Shown piece after piece: positions 26,368 to 34,563 of a DNA stretch of 64,000 nt (position 1 is the first letter of the stretch; each line of letters starts with the position of its first letter). The translations under genes and the position numbers were made by a program. A model generated the notes under the pieces. The model searched no databases, was not told the DNA's origin, and saw nothing but the letters and a program-made list of their open reading frames with translations. The DNA is from JAFDZW01 sp964404255 (GTDB lineage: Bacteria > Bacteroidota > Ignavibacteria > Palsa-1295): NCBI GenBank assembly GCA_964404255.1, contig CAYOJJ010000015.1, positions 1 to 64,000 on the forward strand. The letters are read 5' to 3'.

Positions 26368-27651
26368 TTAGGTGCCCGCTGCGTAATCCATTGCGTACGC
26401 AATCTGCTCTTCGGTGAGCGCATCGATGCTGACGCCATTGGTTGAGAGCTTCAGGCCGGCAATATACTGATCTTGTTCGACCGGAATGTCATAGACTTTA
26501 CCGCGATCCATGATCTCTTCGCCCTTGTCAACTTTCACTAAGCGAAGCTGTGACATGAACTGGTTAGCAAAGCTCATATCCATAACTTCTGAAGGATGTC
26601 CTTCGGCAGCGGCGAGGTTTACTAAGCGGCCCTGAGCGAGCAAGTACACGCGGCGGTTGCCCGAAAGCAGATACTCTTCGCAATTTGCGCGGATCGTGCG
26701 GTGGTTAGCGGCACGCTCTTCGAGTTCGGGAATATTAATTTCGCAATCGTAGTGGCCGGTGTTGCAGAAGACAGCGCCATCTTTCATCGAATCGAAATGG
26801 CGACCGACGAGGATATCCTTTACACCGGTAGCGGTGATAAAGACATCGCCAACCTTAGCGGCTTCGTCCATCGGCATAACCGTCATACCTTCGAGCGTAG
26901 CTTTCAAAGCAGCGGTCGGTTTTACTTCGGTAACGATCACATTCGCGCCCATACCCTTTGCGCGGGATGCAACGCCTTTGCCGCAATGGCCGTAGCCGGC
27001 GACAACAACATTCTTTCCGGCGAGCAGTACGCTCGTTGCACGTATAACGCCATCGAGCGTCGATTGACCCGTACCATAGACGTTATCGAAATCCCACTTG
27101 GTTTCGGCATCGTTTACGGCAATAACCGGGTACATAAGCTTGCCGTCATCGGCCATAGCACGGAGGCGGTGAACGCCCGTCGTGGTTTCTTCGGTACCGC
27201 CGATGATATTAGCAGCGAGCTCCGGATACTTGTTGTGGACGGTGAAGATGAGGTCGGCGCCGTCATCGAGGGTAAGGTTCGGCTTGAAATCGAGCGTACG
27301 ATCGATACACCAGTAGAACTCTTCGACGTTCATGCCATACCAGGCATAGATCTCGGTATGTCCGCCGGCAGCAAGAGCGGCAGCGACTTCGTCGTTGGTC
27401 GAAAGAGGGTTACAACCGCTCCAGGAAACCTGAGCACCCGCAGCAGCGAGCGTCTCGATGAGCACGGCGGTTTCTTTGGTAACGTGTAAACATCCGGCAA
27501 TGCGGTAACCGGATAGCGGCTTAGTCTTTGAATATTCATCACGGAGTGCCATCAAGACCGGCATGCGGCTTTCGGCCCATTCGATCTGGCGGCGTCCGGC
27601 GTCAGCCAATTTCAGGTCGCGAACTTTATATTGACCCTTCTTCTCGTCCAT
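26368..27651 (-). CDS. ahcY: Adenosylhomocysteinase
   Basis: 427 residues, cytoplasmic. It hydrolyses S-adenosylhomocysteine to adenosine and homocysteine in the activated methyl cycle. Family marks: GCLHVTKETAVLIETL (53-68), the NAD-binding GYGHCGKG (219-226), and H-P-x-E-V-M-D-M-S-F near the end. The C-terminus stops at DYAAGT without the K-P-x-H-Y-R-Y tail of the animal and many bacterial enzymes, and the roughly 40-residue insert of some bacteria is absent. It thus looks like the short form known from archaea and Thermotoga. I found no SAH or SAM riboswitch in the 140 bases upstream. Confidence 0.96.
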   Translation of the reverse strand: MDEKKGQYKVRDLKLADAGRRQIEWAESRMPVLMALRDEYSKTKPLSGYRIAGCLHVTKETAVLIETLAAAGAQVSWSGCNPLSTNDEVAAALAAGGHTEIYAWYGMNVEEFYWCIDRTLDFKPNLTLDDGADLIFTVHNKYPELAANIIGGTEETTTGVHRLRAMADDGKLMYPVIAVNDAETKWDFDNVYGTGQSTLDGVIRATSVLLAGKNVVVAGYGHCGKGVASRAKGMGANVIVTEVKPTAALKATLEGMTVMPMDEAAKVGDVFITATGVKDILVGRHFDSMKDGAVFCNTGHYDCEINIPELEERAANHRTIRANCEEYLLSGNRRVYLLAQGRLVNLAAAEGHPSEVMDMSFANQFMSQLRLVKVDKGEEIMDRGKVYDIPVEQDQYIAGLKLSTNGVSIDALTEEQIAYAMDYAAGT

Positions 27652-27790
27652 AATAGTCCTTATAATAGTGGTTGGAAATTTCTGCGGCGGTGTAAACAGC
27701 GGGAAGGCCGGTTAAGTTTGAAGGCCGATCTTTACAACTTTGCCTTCTTCGCTGTGTTGCTCTTTTAACTTATTCTTTCGTGGTAGGACT

Positions 27791-29158
27791 ATGAAATCTT
27801 TTTATCTATTATTGATCATAGCCATTTGTTGTTTTGCAATATCCGATAGTTTAGGGCAGACATATACCTGGAAAACACTATCTACCCCACCTCCGGCCAT
27901 CCGATATGATGATATTTTTTTCGTTAATCCGCAGGTTGGTTGGGCAATCGATCCTTTTGATACTATTTATTACACTTCGGGTACTACTCTGGACAGCATA
28001 TTTCATATTGGCAGAGTATATAAAACAATAGATGGAGGCCAGACCTGGATAATCCAGCTCGATTCTTCCCGTAATCACTTTCGCTCGCTCGCTTTTGTCG
28101 ATTCACTTCATGGCTGGTTATTTTCATTCGGTGTTTTCCCAGGAGATGTTGGATATGATTCGACCCTTATCACCGAAACGACCGATGGCGGTGAAACATG
28201 GTTTACTCCAAAAGGGAACATCGAAGGAGATAAACCAGCTGGTATCTGTGGAGTAAGAGTTGTTAATAAAGATGTCGTTTATGGGGTTGGCAGGTGGAAC
28301 GGACCACCCTATCTATTAAAAACAACAAATGCAGGTAAAACATGGAAATCAATCGATATGAGTGGCTATGCTTCAATGCTTATCGATTGTCATTTCTGGA
28401 CGGTTGATTCGGGAATCGTTGTCGGCGGGTTTGATACAAACACTACTCCCCTAATCCTATTCACTTCCGATGGTGGCGAACATTGGGAAGTACGGTATCG
28501 GGGCACCGACAAATTTAAGGAGTGGTGTTGGAAAATTTCCTTTCCTTCTACAAATATAGGATATGTTTCAGTAGAGACATTCGACCGCCAAGGTTATCTT
28601 TTAAAAACGACTGATAAGGGTTCAACCTGGCAGCCTATAACTATTCCTGGAAGTTTCAACTTAGAAGGAGTTGGATTTATTAATGATACCGTTGGCTGGG
28701 CCGGTGGCTGGAACGCCTACGCTTATGTTACCACTAATGGCGGGGAGACCTGGAGAGCAGGTATAGTAGGCATGAATGTGAATCGTTTTCATTTTTTTGG
28801 CGATTCAATCGGATATTGTGCCGGTCAATCTATTTTTAAACTATCAGTCAAACGCCCATCGAATGTAGTCTCACATCCTCTCAATCCTTTCGCGCTCAAT
28901 AATTATCCTAATCCATTTAGCTCGGAAACGACAGTAACATTTACTCTTAAAAAATCTGAACAGGTCACCCTGACAATCTACGATATATTAGGGCGAACTT
29001 GTGCTGTTGCTTGTAATGAATTTAAAGAGGCAGGTAACCATTCCATACCACTTGGTAAGTATTTATCGGATAGGACAGTATTCCCTGCCAGTACTTATTA
29101 TTATGTTCTTAAGGCCGGTAATGAACAGCTACAACAAAAAATGATACGTACTCAATAA
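27791..29158 (+). CDS. Secreted YCF48-like beta-propeller protein with T9SS sorting domain
   Basis: 455 residues from the ATG at 27791; signal peptide ends SLGQT. At least six blades carry the Asp-box-like phrase T-x-D-G-G-x-T-W (for example TIDGGQTW, TTDGGETW, TSDGGEHW, TTNGGETW), the YCF48/BNR pattern. The last 85 residues are a T9SS sorting domain: NNYPNPF, LTIYDILGR, MIRTQ. Likely secreted or surface-attached, function unknown. A related propeller forms the N-terminus of the giant protein at 52439. Confidence 0.9.
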   Translation: MKSFYLLLIIAICCFAISDSLGQTYTWKTLSTPPPAIRYDDIFFVNPQVGWAIDPFDTIYYTSGTTLDSIFHIGRVYKTIDGGQTWIIQLDSSRNHFRSLAFVDSLHGWLFSFGVFPGDVGYDSTLITETTDGGETWFTPKGNIEGDKPAGICGVRVVNKDVVYGVGRWNGPPYLLKTTNAGKTWKSIDMSGYASMLIDCHFWTVDSGIVVGGFDTNTTPLILFTSDGGEHWEVRYRGTDKFKEWCWKISFPSTNIGYVSVETFDRQGYLLKTTDKGSTWQPITIPGSFNLEGVGFINDTVGWAGGWNAYAYVTTNGGETWRAGIVGMNVNRFHFFGDSIGYCAGQSIFKLSVKRPSNVVSHPLNPFALNNYPNPFSSETTVTFTLKKSEQVTLTIYDILGRTCAVACNEFKEAGNHSIPLGKYLSDRTVFPASTYYYVLKAGNEQLQQKMIRTQ

Positions 29159-29162
29159 TTGT

Positions 29163-29261
29163 ACTCCCCCGCCTCCTCCAATTCCACACCCAGCCCGCTC
29201 TCACTTGCCCAGCGTTTCCAGAACGCTCCGGCGGTATCGGCTCTTGTTTTTAGGTAGCTTA
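29163..29261 (-). pseudogene. Fragment of a GNAT acetyltransferase gene, copy 1
   Basis: On the minus strand this 99-base stretch encodes the end of an acetyltransferase: YLKTRADTAGAFWKRWASE then GLGVELEEAGE. It aligns without gaps to the fragment at 30791-30889 with about 11 differences by hand count. It starts right after the stop of the preceding T9SS gene. There is no N-terminal part, so it is a relic. Confidence 0.7.
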
Positions 29262-29389
29262 CCAGCTTTCAGGGTACCAATATATAATATTTATTAAGAA
29301 AGCGTGTAACTTCGCCGCTCATAATAGTTATTACTAATAGGGATGAAGTTCATGCATCACTCTTATTGTATCACTAAATGGTTCGAGCT

Positions 29390-30691
29390 ATGAAAACCAC
29401 TCTCCGATCTGTTGCGGCATATTTGCTTCTGGTTCTAGTATTACCTGCTGTATTGCTGGCACAGACGATCTCTATTACTTCGGTATCGGCCACTACCTTT
29501 TGTGCCGGTGATCCTATCTCGGTCACCTTCACTACTACCGGAAGCTGGGGGCATAACAATGCCCTTACCCTACAGCTATCCGATGCAAACGGTAGTTTTA
29601 CCAAGGGCTTTACTAATCTTAGTTCACTCTTCGATACTGTAGGCGGTACTCTGACGATTACCTCGGTACTGCCTGCTAAATCCACAGGCTCGACTGCTTA
29701 TCGGGTGCGGGTGATCGGGGCGGTCCCTTTTATCAGCGGCAGCGATAATGGCAGTGATCTGTTTATTGGTAACGTTGGCTTTTCACTTAATGATTATGGA
29801 TTTGGGCCCGCTTGGGGAGCAGGAACGGAGACTCATATTTATCTTAATGATATTGCTGATGCCGCTCACGATAGCACCTTTTGGAATTTTGGCTCCGATG
29901 CTACCCCTGCTTCGCTGGCGGGAAAAACCTCAGACCCAAACATTCAGACTCCGGTTGTTATGTATTCAACCGGAGGTATGAAAAGCGTCACAGCCCGAGT
30001 CACTAATCATACTTGCTCAAAAGATACTACCATTACTAAATATGTGTTTGATTGTACTCCTCCGGCCATTCCTCATACAGCGTTAGTAATAAGCCGGGAT
30101 ACCAGTATTACCTGGACTAGTAATACGGGACCCCGTTCTATCTGGATAAACCCCGGTGTTACCGTTGATATTACTGCCAGCAGCACATCGCCACTCGATT
30201 CTGTTTTTGCCGAAGCAGGAGCCACCATTACCGGCAGAGATTCCAGGAGGACTACCAAATACTACCTTAAAGTTGGCGTAGCAGCAGGTTCACTTAAGCT
30301 CAGTACAGGAGACGTGGTGATTTGGCAGGATGCCGTTGCATTACCTAATTCAGGCATGGAAACGCTGGTAATGCAATGCCCCAATCTCGATTTCGATTAT
30401 TCCTCGGCTCCGCCTAATATCACTTTCCAGCCCAATGCCGTCGCGCCGGTACAACCAACTCTTCTTCAAGTACTGCCGAACCCCACTACCGCCAGTATTA
30501 CAATCACCGGTGCACGGGGGAATATTACAAACCTTGAAGTATATAATGCTCTCGGTCAGGTCGTGCTGAACCCGCAACTACCTCATTCCTCGAATTTTTC
30601 GATAGATCTTTCCGGACTGAGCAATGGTACCTATTATATAAGAATCGTATCGGGTCAAGGCCCGATCACTCAAAAAGTTGTAAAAAATTAA
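29390..30691 (+). CDS. Secreted protein with T9SS sorting domain, tandem paralogue 1
   Basis: 433 residues from the ATG at 29390; an ATG 12 bases upstream is possible, but the paralogue aligns with this one (both start MKT). Signal peptide ends LLAQT. The first 125 residues begin F-C-A-G-D-P-(I/V)-S-V-x-F-T-T-T-G-S-W-G-H, an Ig-like domain. A Cys-rich middle follows (C-S-K-D-T-T, F-D-C-T-P-P). A right-handed repeat-like stretch with G-P-R-S-I-W-I-N-P-G-V-T-V-D-I is near 245. The end is a T9SS sorting domain (LPNPTT, GTYYIRIV, KVVKN). Function unknown. Confidence 0.88.
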   Translation: MKTTLRSVAAYLLLVLVLPAVLLAQTISITSVSATTFCAGDPISVTFTTTGSWGHNNALTLQLSDANGSFTKGFTNLSSLFDTVGGTLTITSVLPAKSTGSTAYRVRVIGAVPFISGSDNGSDLFIGNVGFSLNDYGFGPAWGAGTETHIYLNDIADAAHDSTFWNFGSDATPASLAGKTSDPNIQTPVVMYSTGGMKSVTARVTNHTCSKDTTITKYVFDCTPPAIPHTALVISRDTSITWTSNTGPRSIWINPGVTVDITASSTSPLDSVFAEAGATITGRDSRRTTKYYLKVGVAAGSLKLSTGDVVIWQDAVALPNSGMETLVMQCPNLDFDYSSAPPNITFQPNAVAPVQPTLLQVLPNPTTASITITGARGNITNLEVYNALGQVVLNPQLPHSSNFSIDLSGLSNGTYYIRIVSGQGPITQKVVKN

Positions 30692-30702
30692 CCTATAAGT
30701 TC

Positions 30703-30732
30703 TTGCCCGGACCTTATAAGAGGTTCGGGCAA
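30703..30732 (+). terminator. Hairpin after paralogue 1
   Basis: Arms ttgcccggacc (30703-30713) and ggttcgggcaa (30722-30732) pair with one G-U and an 8-base loop. No long U-run follows, so it is a weaker terminator or an RNA-stabilising hairpin. The same hairpin follows paralogue 2 at 32449-32478. Confidence 0.6.
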
Positions 30733-30788
30733 AAGCGTTACATCCCTCCAGCCATTCTCACCTCAATAGTAAGCGCATCACTGACTAA

Positions 30789-31010
30789 CTACTCTTCCGC
30801 CTCCTCCAATTCCACCTCCAGCCCGCTCTCGCTTGCCCAGCGTTTCCAAAAGGCTCCGACGGTTTCGGCTCTTGCTTTGAGGTAGCTTAGTTGCCACCGC
30901 TTGTAGGGGAAAAGAGTGGTGATGGTTTTCATTGCTTCGAGACCGATTCCCTGGCGGCGGAATGCTTTGAAGATGCAAAACTCGGCGATGCTGCAAAGTG
31001 ATGCGCATTC
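30789..31010 (-). pseudogene. GNAT acetyltransferase remnant, copy 2
   Basis: The minus strand encodes 73 residues and a stop: S-I-A-E-F-C-I-F-K-A-F-R-R-Q-G-I-G (acetyl-CoA loop R-R-Q-G-I-G) and then YLKARAETVGAFWKRWASE and GLEVELEEAEE. This is the C-terminal half of a GNAT enzyme. The frame is blocked upstream by a TGA at 31011-31013 (minus strand) and the N-terminal half is not recognisable. The first copy (29163) keeps only the last third. The remainder of this 441-base gap holds the 5' leader of paralogue 2. Confidence 0.75.
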
Positions 31011-31132
31011 TCAGTCCGACCAATTCTTGATCGGCAGATGCAACTTTCCAGTCGTTTGGGGTCATATAATATATGAATGGACTCCATTCACGCATCGCTC
31101 TAACTATAATCTATCACTAACCGGTTAATTCT

Positions 31133-32437
31133 ATGAAAACACTATTACATTTTGTGACAAGCTGCCTGCTCCTGTTTTTGATTCTTCCTGCGGTAGTATC
31201 GGCTCAAACGATATCGATCGCTACCGTATCGGGCGGCAGTTTTTGCGCCGGAGATCCGGTCTCGGTCTCCTTTACCACTACCGGTAGCTGGGGGCATAAA
31301 AATGCCTTCACGCTTCAGCTTTCCGATCCTTCGGGAAGTTTTTCGAGCGGCTTTAAGAATCTCGGCTCCCTTTTCGATACCATCGGCGGAGCGCTTAGTA
31401 TTTCGGCAACCATGCCTTCGAACCCATTAGGTTCTTCGCATTACCGGGTTCGCGTAATCGGCGCCGTCCCATATATTGCCAGCAGTGATAACGGTACCGA
31501 TCTATCCCTCGGTAATACAGCTTTTACTCTTAAAGAAGGTGGGTTTGGGCCGGCCTGGGGAATAGGAATTAAAGGGTACATGGATTTGAGTAATGTAGCC
31601 GATCCCTTAAGCGATAGTATTTTTTGGGATTTTGGCGTAGATGCTACTCCGGCCACTGTAGCGGGAAAAGCCTCCAATGGTACGGTTCTAACTCCGGAAG
31701 TTATGTATTCAAGCGGGGGTCTGAAAACTATCACCGCCAGAGTTATTAATAATGGATGCACAAAAGATACCACGTTTAGCAAGTATGTCTATGATTGCAC
31801 CCACCCGATTATTCCCCACAGTGCATTAGTAATAAGTCGCGATACCAGCCTTAATTGGAACAACAAAACGGGTCCTCGTTCTATTTGGATCAATCCGGGA
31901 GTCACGGTCGATATTAATGCCAGTATCAACGCGACCTTAGATTCTGTTTTTGCAGAAACAGGTGCGACTATTACGGGAAGAAATTCTAATAAGACAACCC
32001 GATATTACTTAAAAGCTGGCGTTGCAGCGGGCTCTTTAAAGCTCATTGATGGCGGTACCGTACTTTGGCAGGATGCCGTGGCATTACCCAATTTAATCGA
32101 TGAGGAATGCTTGGTGATGCAATGCACCGGCTTGGATTTCGATTACTCCACTGCTCCGCCAAATGCCGCATTCCAGCCCGATGCCGTTGCTCCGGTGCTA
32201 CCAACTCCTCTTCAATTGCTGCCTAATCCTACCACGGGCAATGTTACAATCACCGGTGCACCGGAAAATATTACAAATCTTGAAGTATATAATGCTCTCG
32301 GTCAGGTGGTGCTAAGCCCGCAACTACCCCGTTCCTCGAATTTTTCGATAGATCTTTCCGGACTGAGCAATGGTACCTATTATGTAAGAATCGTATCGGC
32401 TTACGGCGTGATCACGCACAAAGTCGTAAAAAATTAA
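31133..32437 (+). CDS. Secreted protein with T9SS sorting domain, tandem paralogue 2
   Basis: 434 residues; signal peptide ends VSAQT. Same domain order as the gene before it: Ig-like N-terminal domain with SFCAGDPVSVSFTTTGSWGH, Cys-bearing middle (C-T-K-D-T-T, Y-D-C-T-H-P), G-P-R-S-I-W-I-N-P-G-V-T-V-D-I, and a T9SS sorting domain ending KVVKN. The protein sequences align nearly end to end. Synonymous differences are many in the N-terminal codons, but the last 150 bases and the 3' hairpin are almost identical, which suggests later gene conversion. Confidence 0.88.
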   Translation: MKTLLHFVTSCLLLFLILPAVVSAQTISIATVSGGSFCAGDPVSVSFTTTGSWGHKNAFTLQLSDPSGSFSSGFKNLGSLFDTIGGALSISATMPSNPLGSSHYRVRVIGAVPYIASSDNGTDLSLGNTAFTLKEGGFGPAWGIGIKGYMDLSNVADPLSDSIFWDFGVDATPATVAGKASNGTVLTPEVMYSSGGLKTITARVINNGCTKDTTFSKYVYDCTHPIIPHSALVISRDTSLNWNNKTGPRSIWINPGVTVDINASINATLDSVFAETGATITGRNSNKTTRYYLKAGVAAGSLKLIDGGTVLWQDAVALPNLIDEECLVMQCTGLDFDYSTAPPNAAFQPDAVAPVLPTPLQLLPNPTTGNVTITGAPENITNLEVYNALGQVVLSPQLPRSSNFSIDLSGLSNGTYYVRIVSAYGVITHKVVKN

Positions 32438-32448
32438 CCTATAGGTTC

Positions 32449-32478
32449 TTGCCCGGACCTTCTAAGAGGTTCGGGCAA
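32449..32478 (+). terminator. Hairpin after paralogue 2
   Basis: Arms ttgcccggacc (32449-32459) and ggttcgggcaa (32468-32478). It duplicates the hairpin at 30703. The remaining 400 bases up to the sigma factor gene are AT-rich and hold no gene I can support. Confidence 0.6.
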
Positions 32479-32881
32479 GAGCGTGTTACTATCCCTCCCG
32501 CCATATCCTCACCTCGATAGCACAGCTATTTTGGGTTTCTCTTTCTTCCCCTCCTCTACCGGCCTCCAAACTGATGATTTCAGTGAGAAGAACGATCAAT
32601 AATAAGTGAATAGCGATTAAAAGTACCCCAAAATACATTTTTTGAATATTTTTTGTAAAACTCTCTGCGACTTTTTCAACGCCTCAGGTCATATTGGTAT
32701 AGAGCTTTGACAGAAAAATGGCGGCCCACTCGAGGATTTGTAGTTAATGATGTATGAACCTGCAGCCCCGGAGCGCCCCGATGGTTATAGCAATGAATAG
32801 TAATTATTGGATGAGTCGTCATAAAGCTGAGTATATTAGCGTCTGGCACTGCGCAACCCTGAGTCCAATTACCAAGTAATA

Positions 32882-33451
32882 ATGGAACGCACCCCGGAAG
32901 ATTTCCTCCAACTGCTCGAGCCGATCTATCCCAGATTGGCCCGGTACTCGTTCGCAGTTACCCGGGATAAAGAGGCCGCCGCCGACCTGACAAGCGATAC
33001 GGTGCTCGCAGCTCTCGAACAGTTTGAAAGCATGAAAAGCCTGGATAACTTCGCCGGGTACCTGTTTACTATTGCTTCGAGACTTCATAAGCGCCGCCGC
33101 TTTCGCGAGCGCTTCAAAGTTGCCTATACTGCTTCTTATGCGGAAGCAAGAATCGATTCCAGTCCGTCCCCCGATCAAGCCGCCGAAATTGCAATCGTAA
33201 TGATGGCGCTTGAGACCCTTCCTCCGAAAATAAGAGAAACCGTTGTGCTCTTCGATGTTGCCGATCTCTCTCTTGAAGAGATCCGTGTTATTCAGGGCGG
33301 GTCGCTTTCGGGCGTAAAAAGCCGCCTTACCCGAGGCCGGGAAATGCTAAAGCAAACACTGGGTATTTCTGCCGTTACAAAAAAAAACACGATGAAGACC
33401 TTCGGCCCACCCGATACTAATTTTTCCTCAGGAGAATCCTATGCCATTTAA
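32882..33451 (+). CDS. ECF-type RNA polymerase sigma factor
   Basis: 189 residues. Region 2 (about 7-75) has L-E-P-I-Y-P-R-L-A-R-Y-S-F-x-V-T-x-D and A-A-A-D-L-T-S-D-T-V, then L-F-T-I-A-S-R-L-H-K-R-R-R. Region 4 (about 110-165) has L-E-T-L-P-P-K-I-R-E-T-V-V-L, a helix-turn-helix, and G-V-K-S-R-L-T-R-G-R-E, all sigma-70 group 4 hallmarks. It directs RNA polymerase to a regulon, normally held off by a membrane partner. The last 11 bases overlap the start of the next gene, so the pair is translationally coupled and that product is the likely partner. Confidence 0.93.
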   Translation: MERTPEDFLQLLEPIYPRLARYSFAVTRDKEAAADLTSDTVLAALEQFESMKSLDNFAGYLFTIASRLHKRRRFRERFKVAYTASYAEARIDSSPSPDQAAEIAIVMMALETLPPKIRETVVLFDVADLSLEEIRVIQGGSLSGVKSRLTRGREMLKQTLGISAVTKKNTMKTFGPPDTNFSSGESYAI

Positions 33452-34469
33452 CGACTACTCCGAGATCGTCCGCTTACTGAAGAATAGCGAGATACACCCT
33501 CCGTTCGAGGACATTCGCACTATGGTACTTTCGAGTAAGCGTTCTCGCAAGGCCCCGGTATTTGCTTTCCGCGTGTTCCTGATGGTGATAGCTCCCGTAG
33601 CCAGCTTTCTTTCGCTTACTGTCGCTCCCGGCACGATCGGGCTTTCTAAATTTTCTCCAACCCACGGGCATCAAGGCTCTATAGTAGCGAATGTTACTTC
33701 TTTTGGAGAAATCTCTGGCAATACCACCGCGATTGCTTCTGCATCAGCATCTTCGATAGCGTCTCCTTTCTCTGGTAAACATTCTTTTATTGGCAACGGA
33801 CTATCTATTATAGCCCCGGCATTTTCTGAAAAAGCCATTAGCATTCCGAAGATAGATATCTCTATTACTCATGGCATTATTCCGGATGGTATAATGCCCG
33901 CTACCCGTTTTATGCCGGCAGAAATTATATTTCCTATCCCCTCCTCCGAACCGATGCACCCGGAACTGCGGCTCAAAGATGTCCAGGAAATACACCACCT
34001 GCCTTTTACGATTGTTCTTTCGGGCGCCTATAATCCGTTATTGCCGAATGTTCAATTCGGCGACCGTCTGCTTGCCGCCGGTACGTTCCGTTATCAATTT
34101 TCTACCAATGCTGCTGCAATATTCGAACTGCGCAGAAATCTGTTCGTAGAAAACTATATCGATCCGCTTACGGGTAATTCCACCACAGCGACATCGAATC
34201 TTTCTTCGCGCTCTCCGCTCGATGTTCTTAGTGTCGGCGCCGGCATTCATATGGATATATTGCAAGGAGCCGCATTTACTCCGTATGCAGAAGCGATGGT
34301 TGGTATGTGTACGCAAGGAACACTCGTCGGGCAAAGCTTCGGCCTCAGCTATGCACTCTCGGGACCATTATCGATCGAATCTTCCATCAGGGCCGACGAA
34401 CTCTTTTCTTCATCTTCTACTCCGAGAACAGCCGTAAGTTTTGGCGTTGGGGTCGGGTATTCCTGGTAA
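33441..34469 (+). CDS. Putative anti-sigma-like partner: cytoplasmic tail, one membrane helix, C-terminal beta-barrel-like domain
   Basis: 342 residues; an AGGAG site at 33430-33434 sits 6 bases before the ATG. Residues 1-38 are polar with an Arg/Lys-rich end. Residues 39-60 form one membrane helix. A Ser/Thr/Ala-rich linker spans 75-185. Residues 187-342 alternate hydrophobic and polar residues in about eight strands and end GVGVGYSW with a terminal aromatic, as outer-membrane barrels do. No classic anti-sigma zinc motif (HxxxCxxC) is present. Position suggests it restrains the sigma factor and senses the envelope; this is inference. Confidence 0.75.
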   Translation: MPFNDYSEIVRLLKNSEIHPPFEDIRTMVLSSKRSRKAPVFAFRVFLMVIAPVASFLSLTVAPGTIGLSKFSPTHGHQGSIVANVTSFGEISGNTTAIASASASSIASPFSGKHSFIGNGLSIIAPAFSEKAISIPKIDISITHGIIPDGIMPATRFMPAEIIFPIPSSEPMHPELRLKDVQEIHHLPFTIVLSGAYNPLLPNVQFGDRLLAAGTFRYQFSTNAAAIFELRRNLFVENYIDPLTGNSTTATSNLSSRSPLDVLSVGAGIHMDILQGAAFTPYAEAMVGMCTQGTLVGQSFGLSYALSGPLSIESSIRADELFSSSSTPRTAVSFGVGVGYSW

Positions 34470-34563
34470 TTTTTACCTGATAACATATTACCTCTGCCAC
34501 ATTTTTTGTCAGTATGTCTGGGCACCGATGGTGACACTGCCAGTGTTGCTTTGAGCGTACCCT

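Noticed and set aside
26701..27489. Plus-strand frame of 262 codons opposite ahcY
   Set aside because: It lies wholly inside the conserved ahcY gene, whose motifs are intact.
27652..27790. Considered as an SAH or SAM riboswitch upstream of ahcY
   Set aside because: I found no conserved core or pairing of the known classes in this short gap.
30778..31095. Minus-strand frame of 105 codons in the GNAT remnant region
   Set aside because: The frame is shifted relative to the GNAT remnant; only the neighbouring frame (30789-31010) shows the R-R-Q-G-I-G motif.
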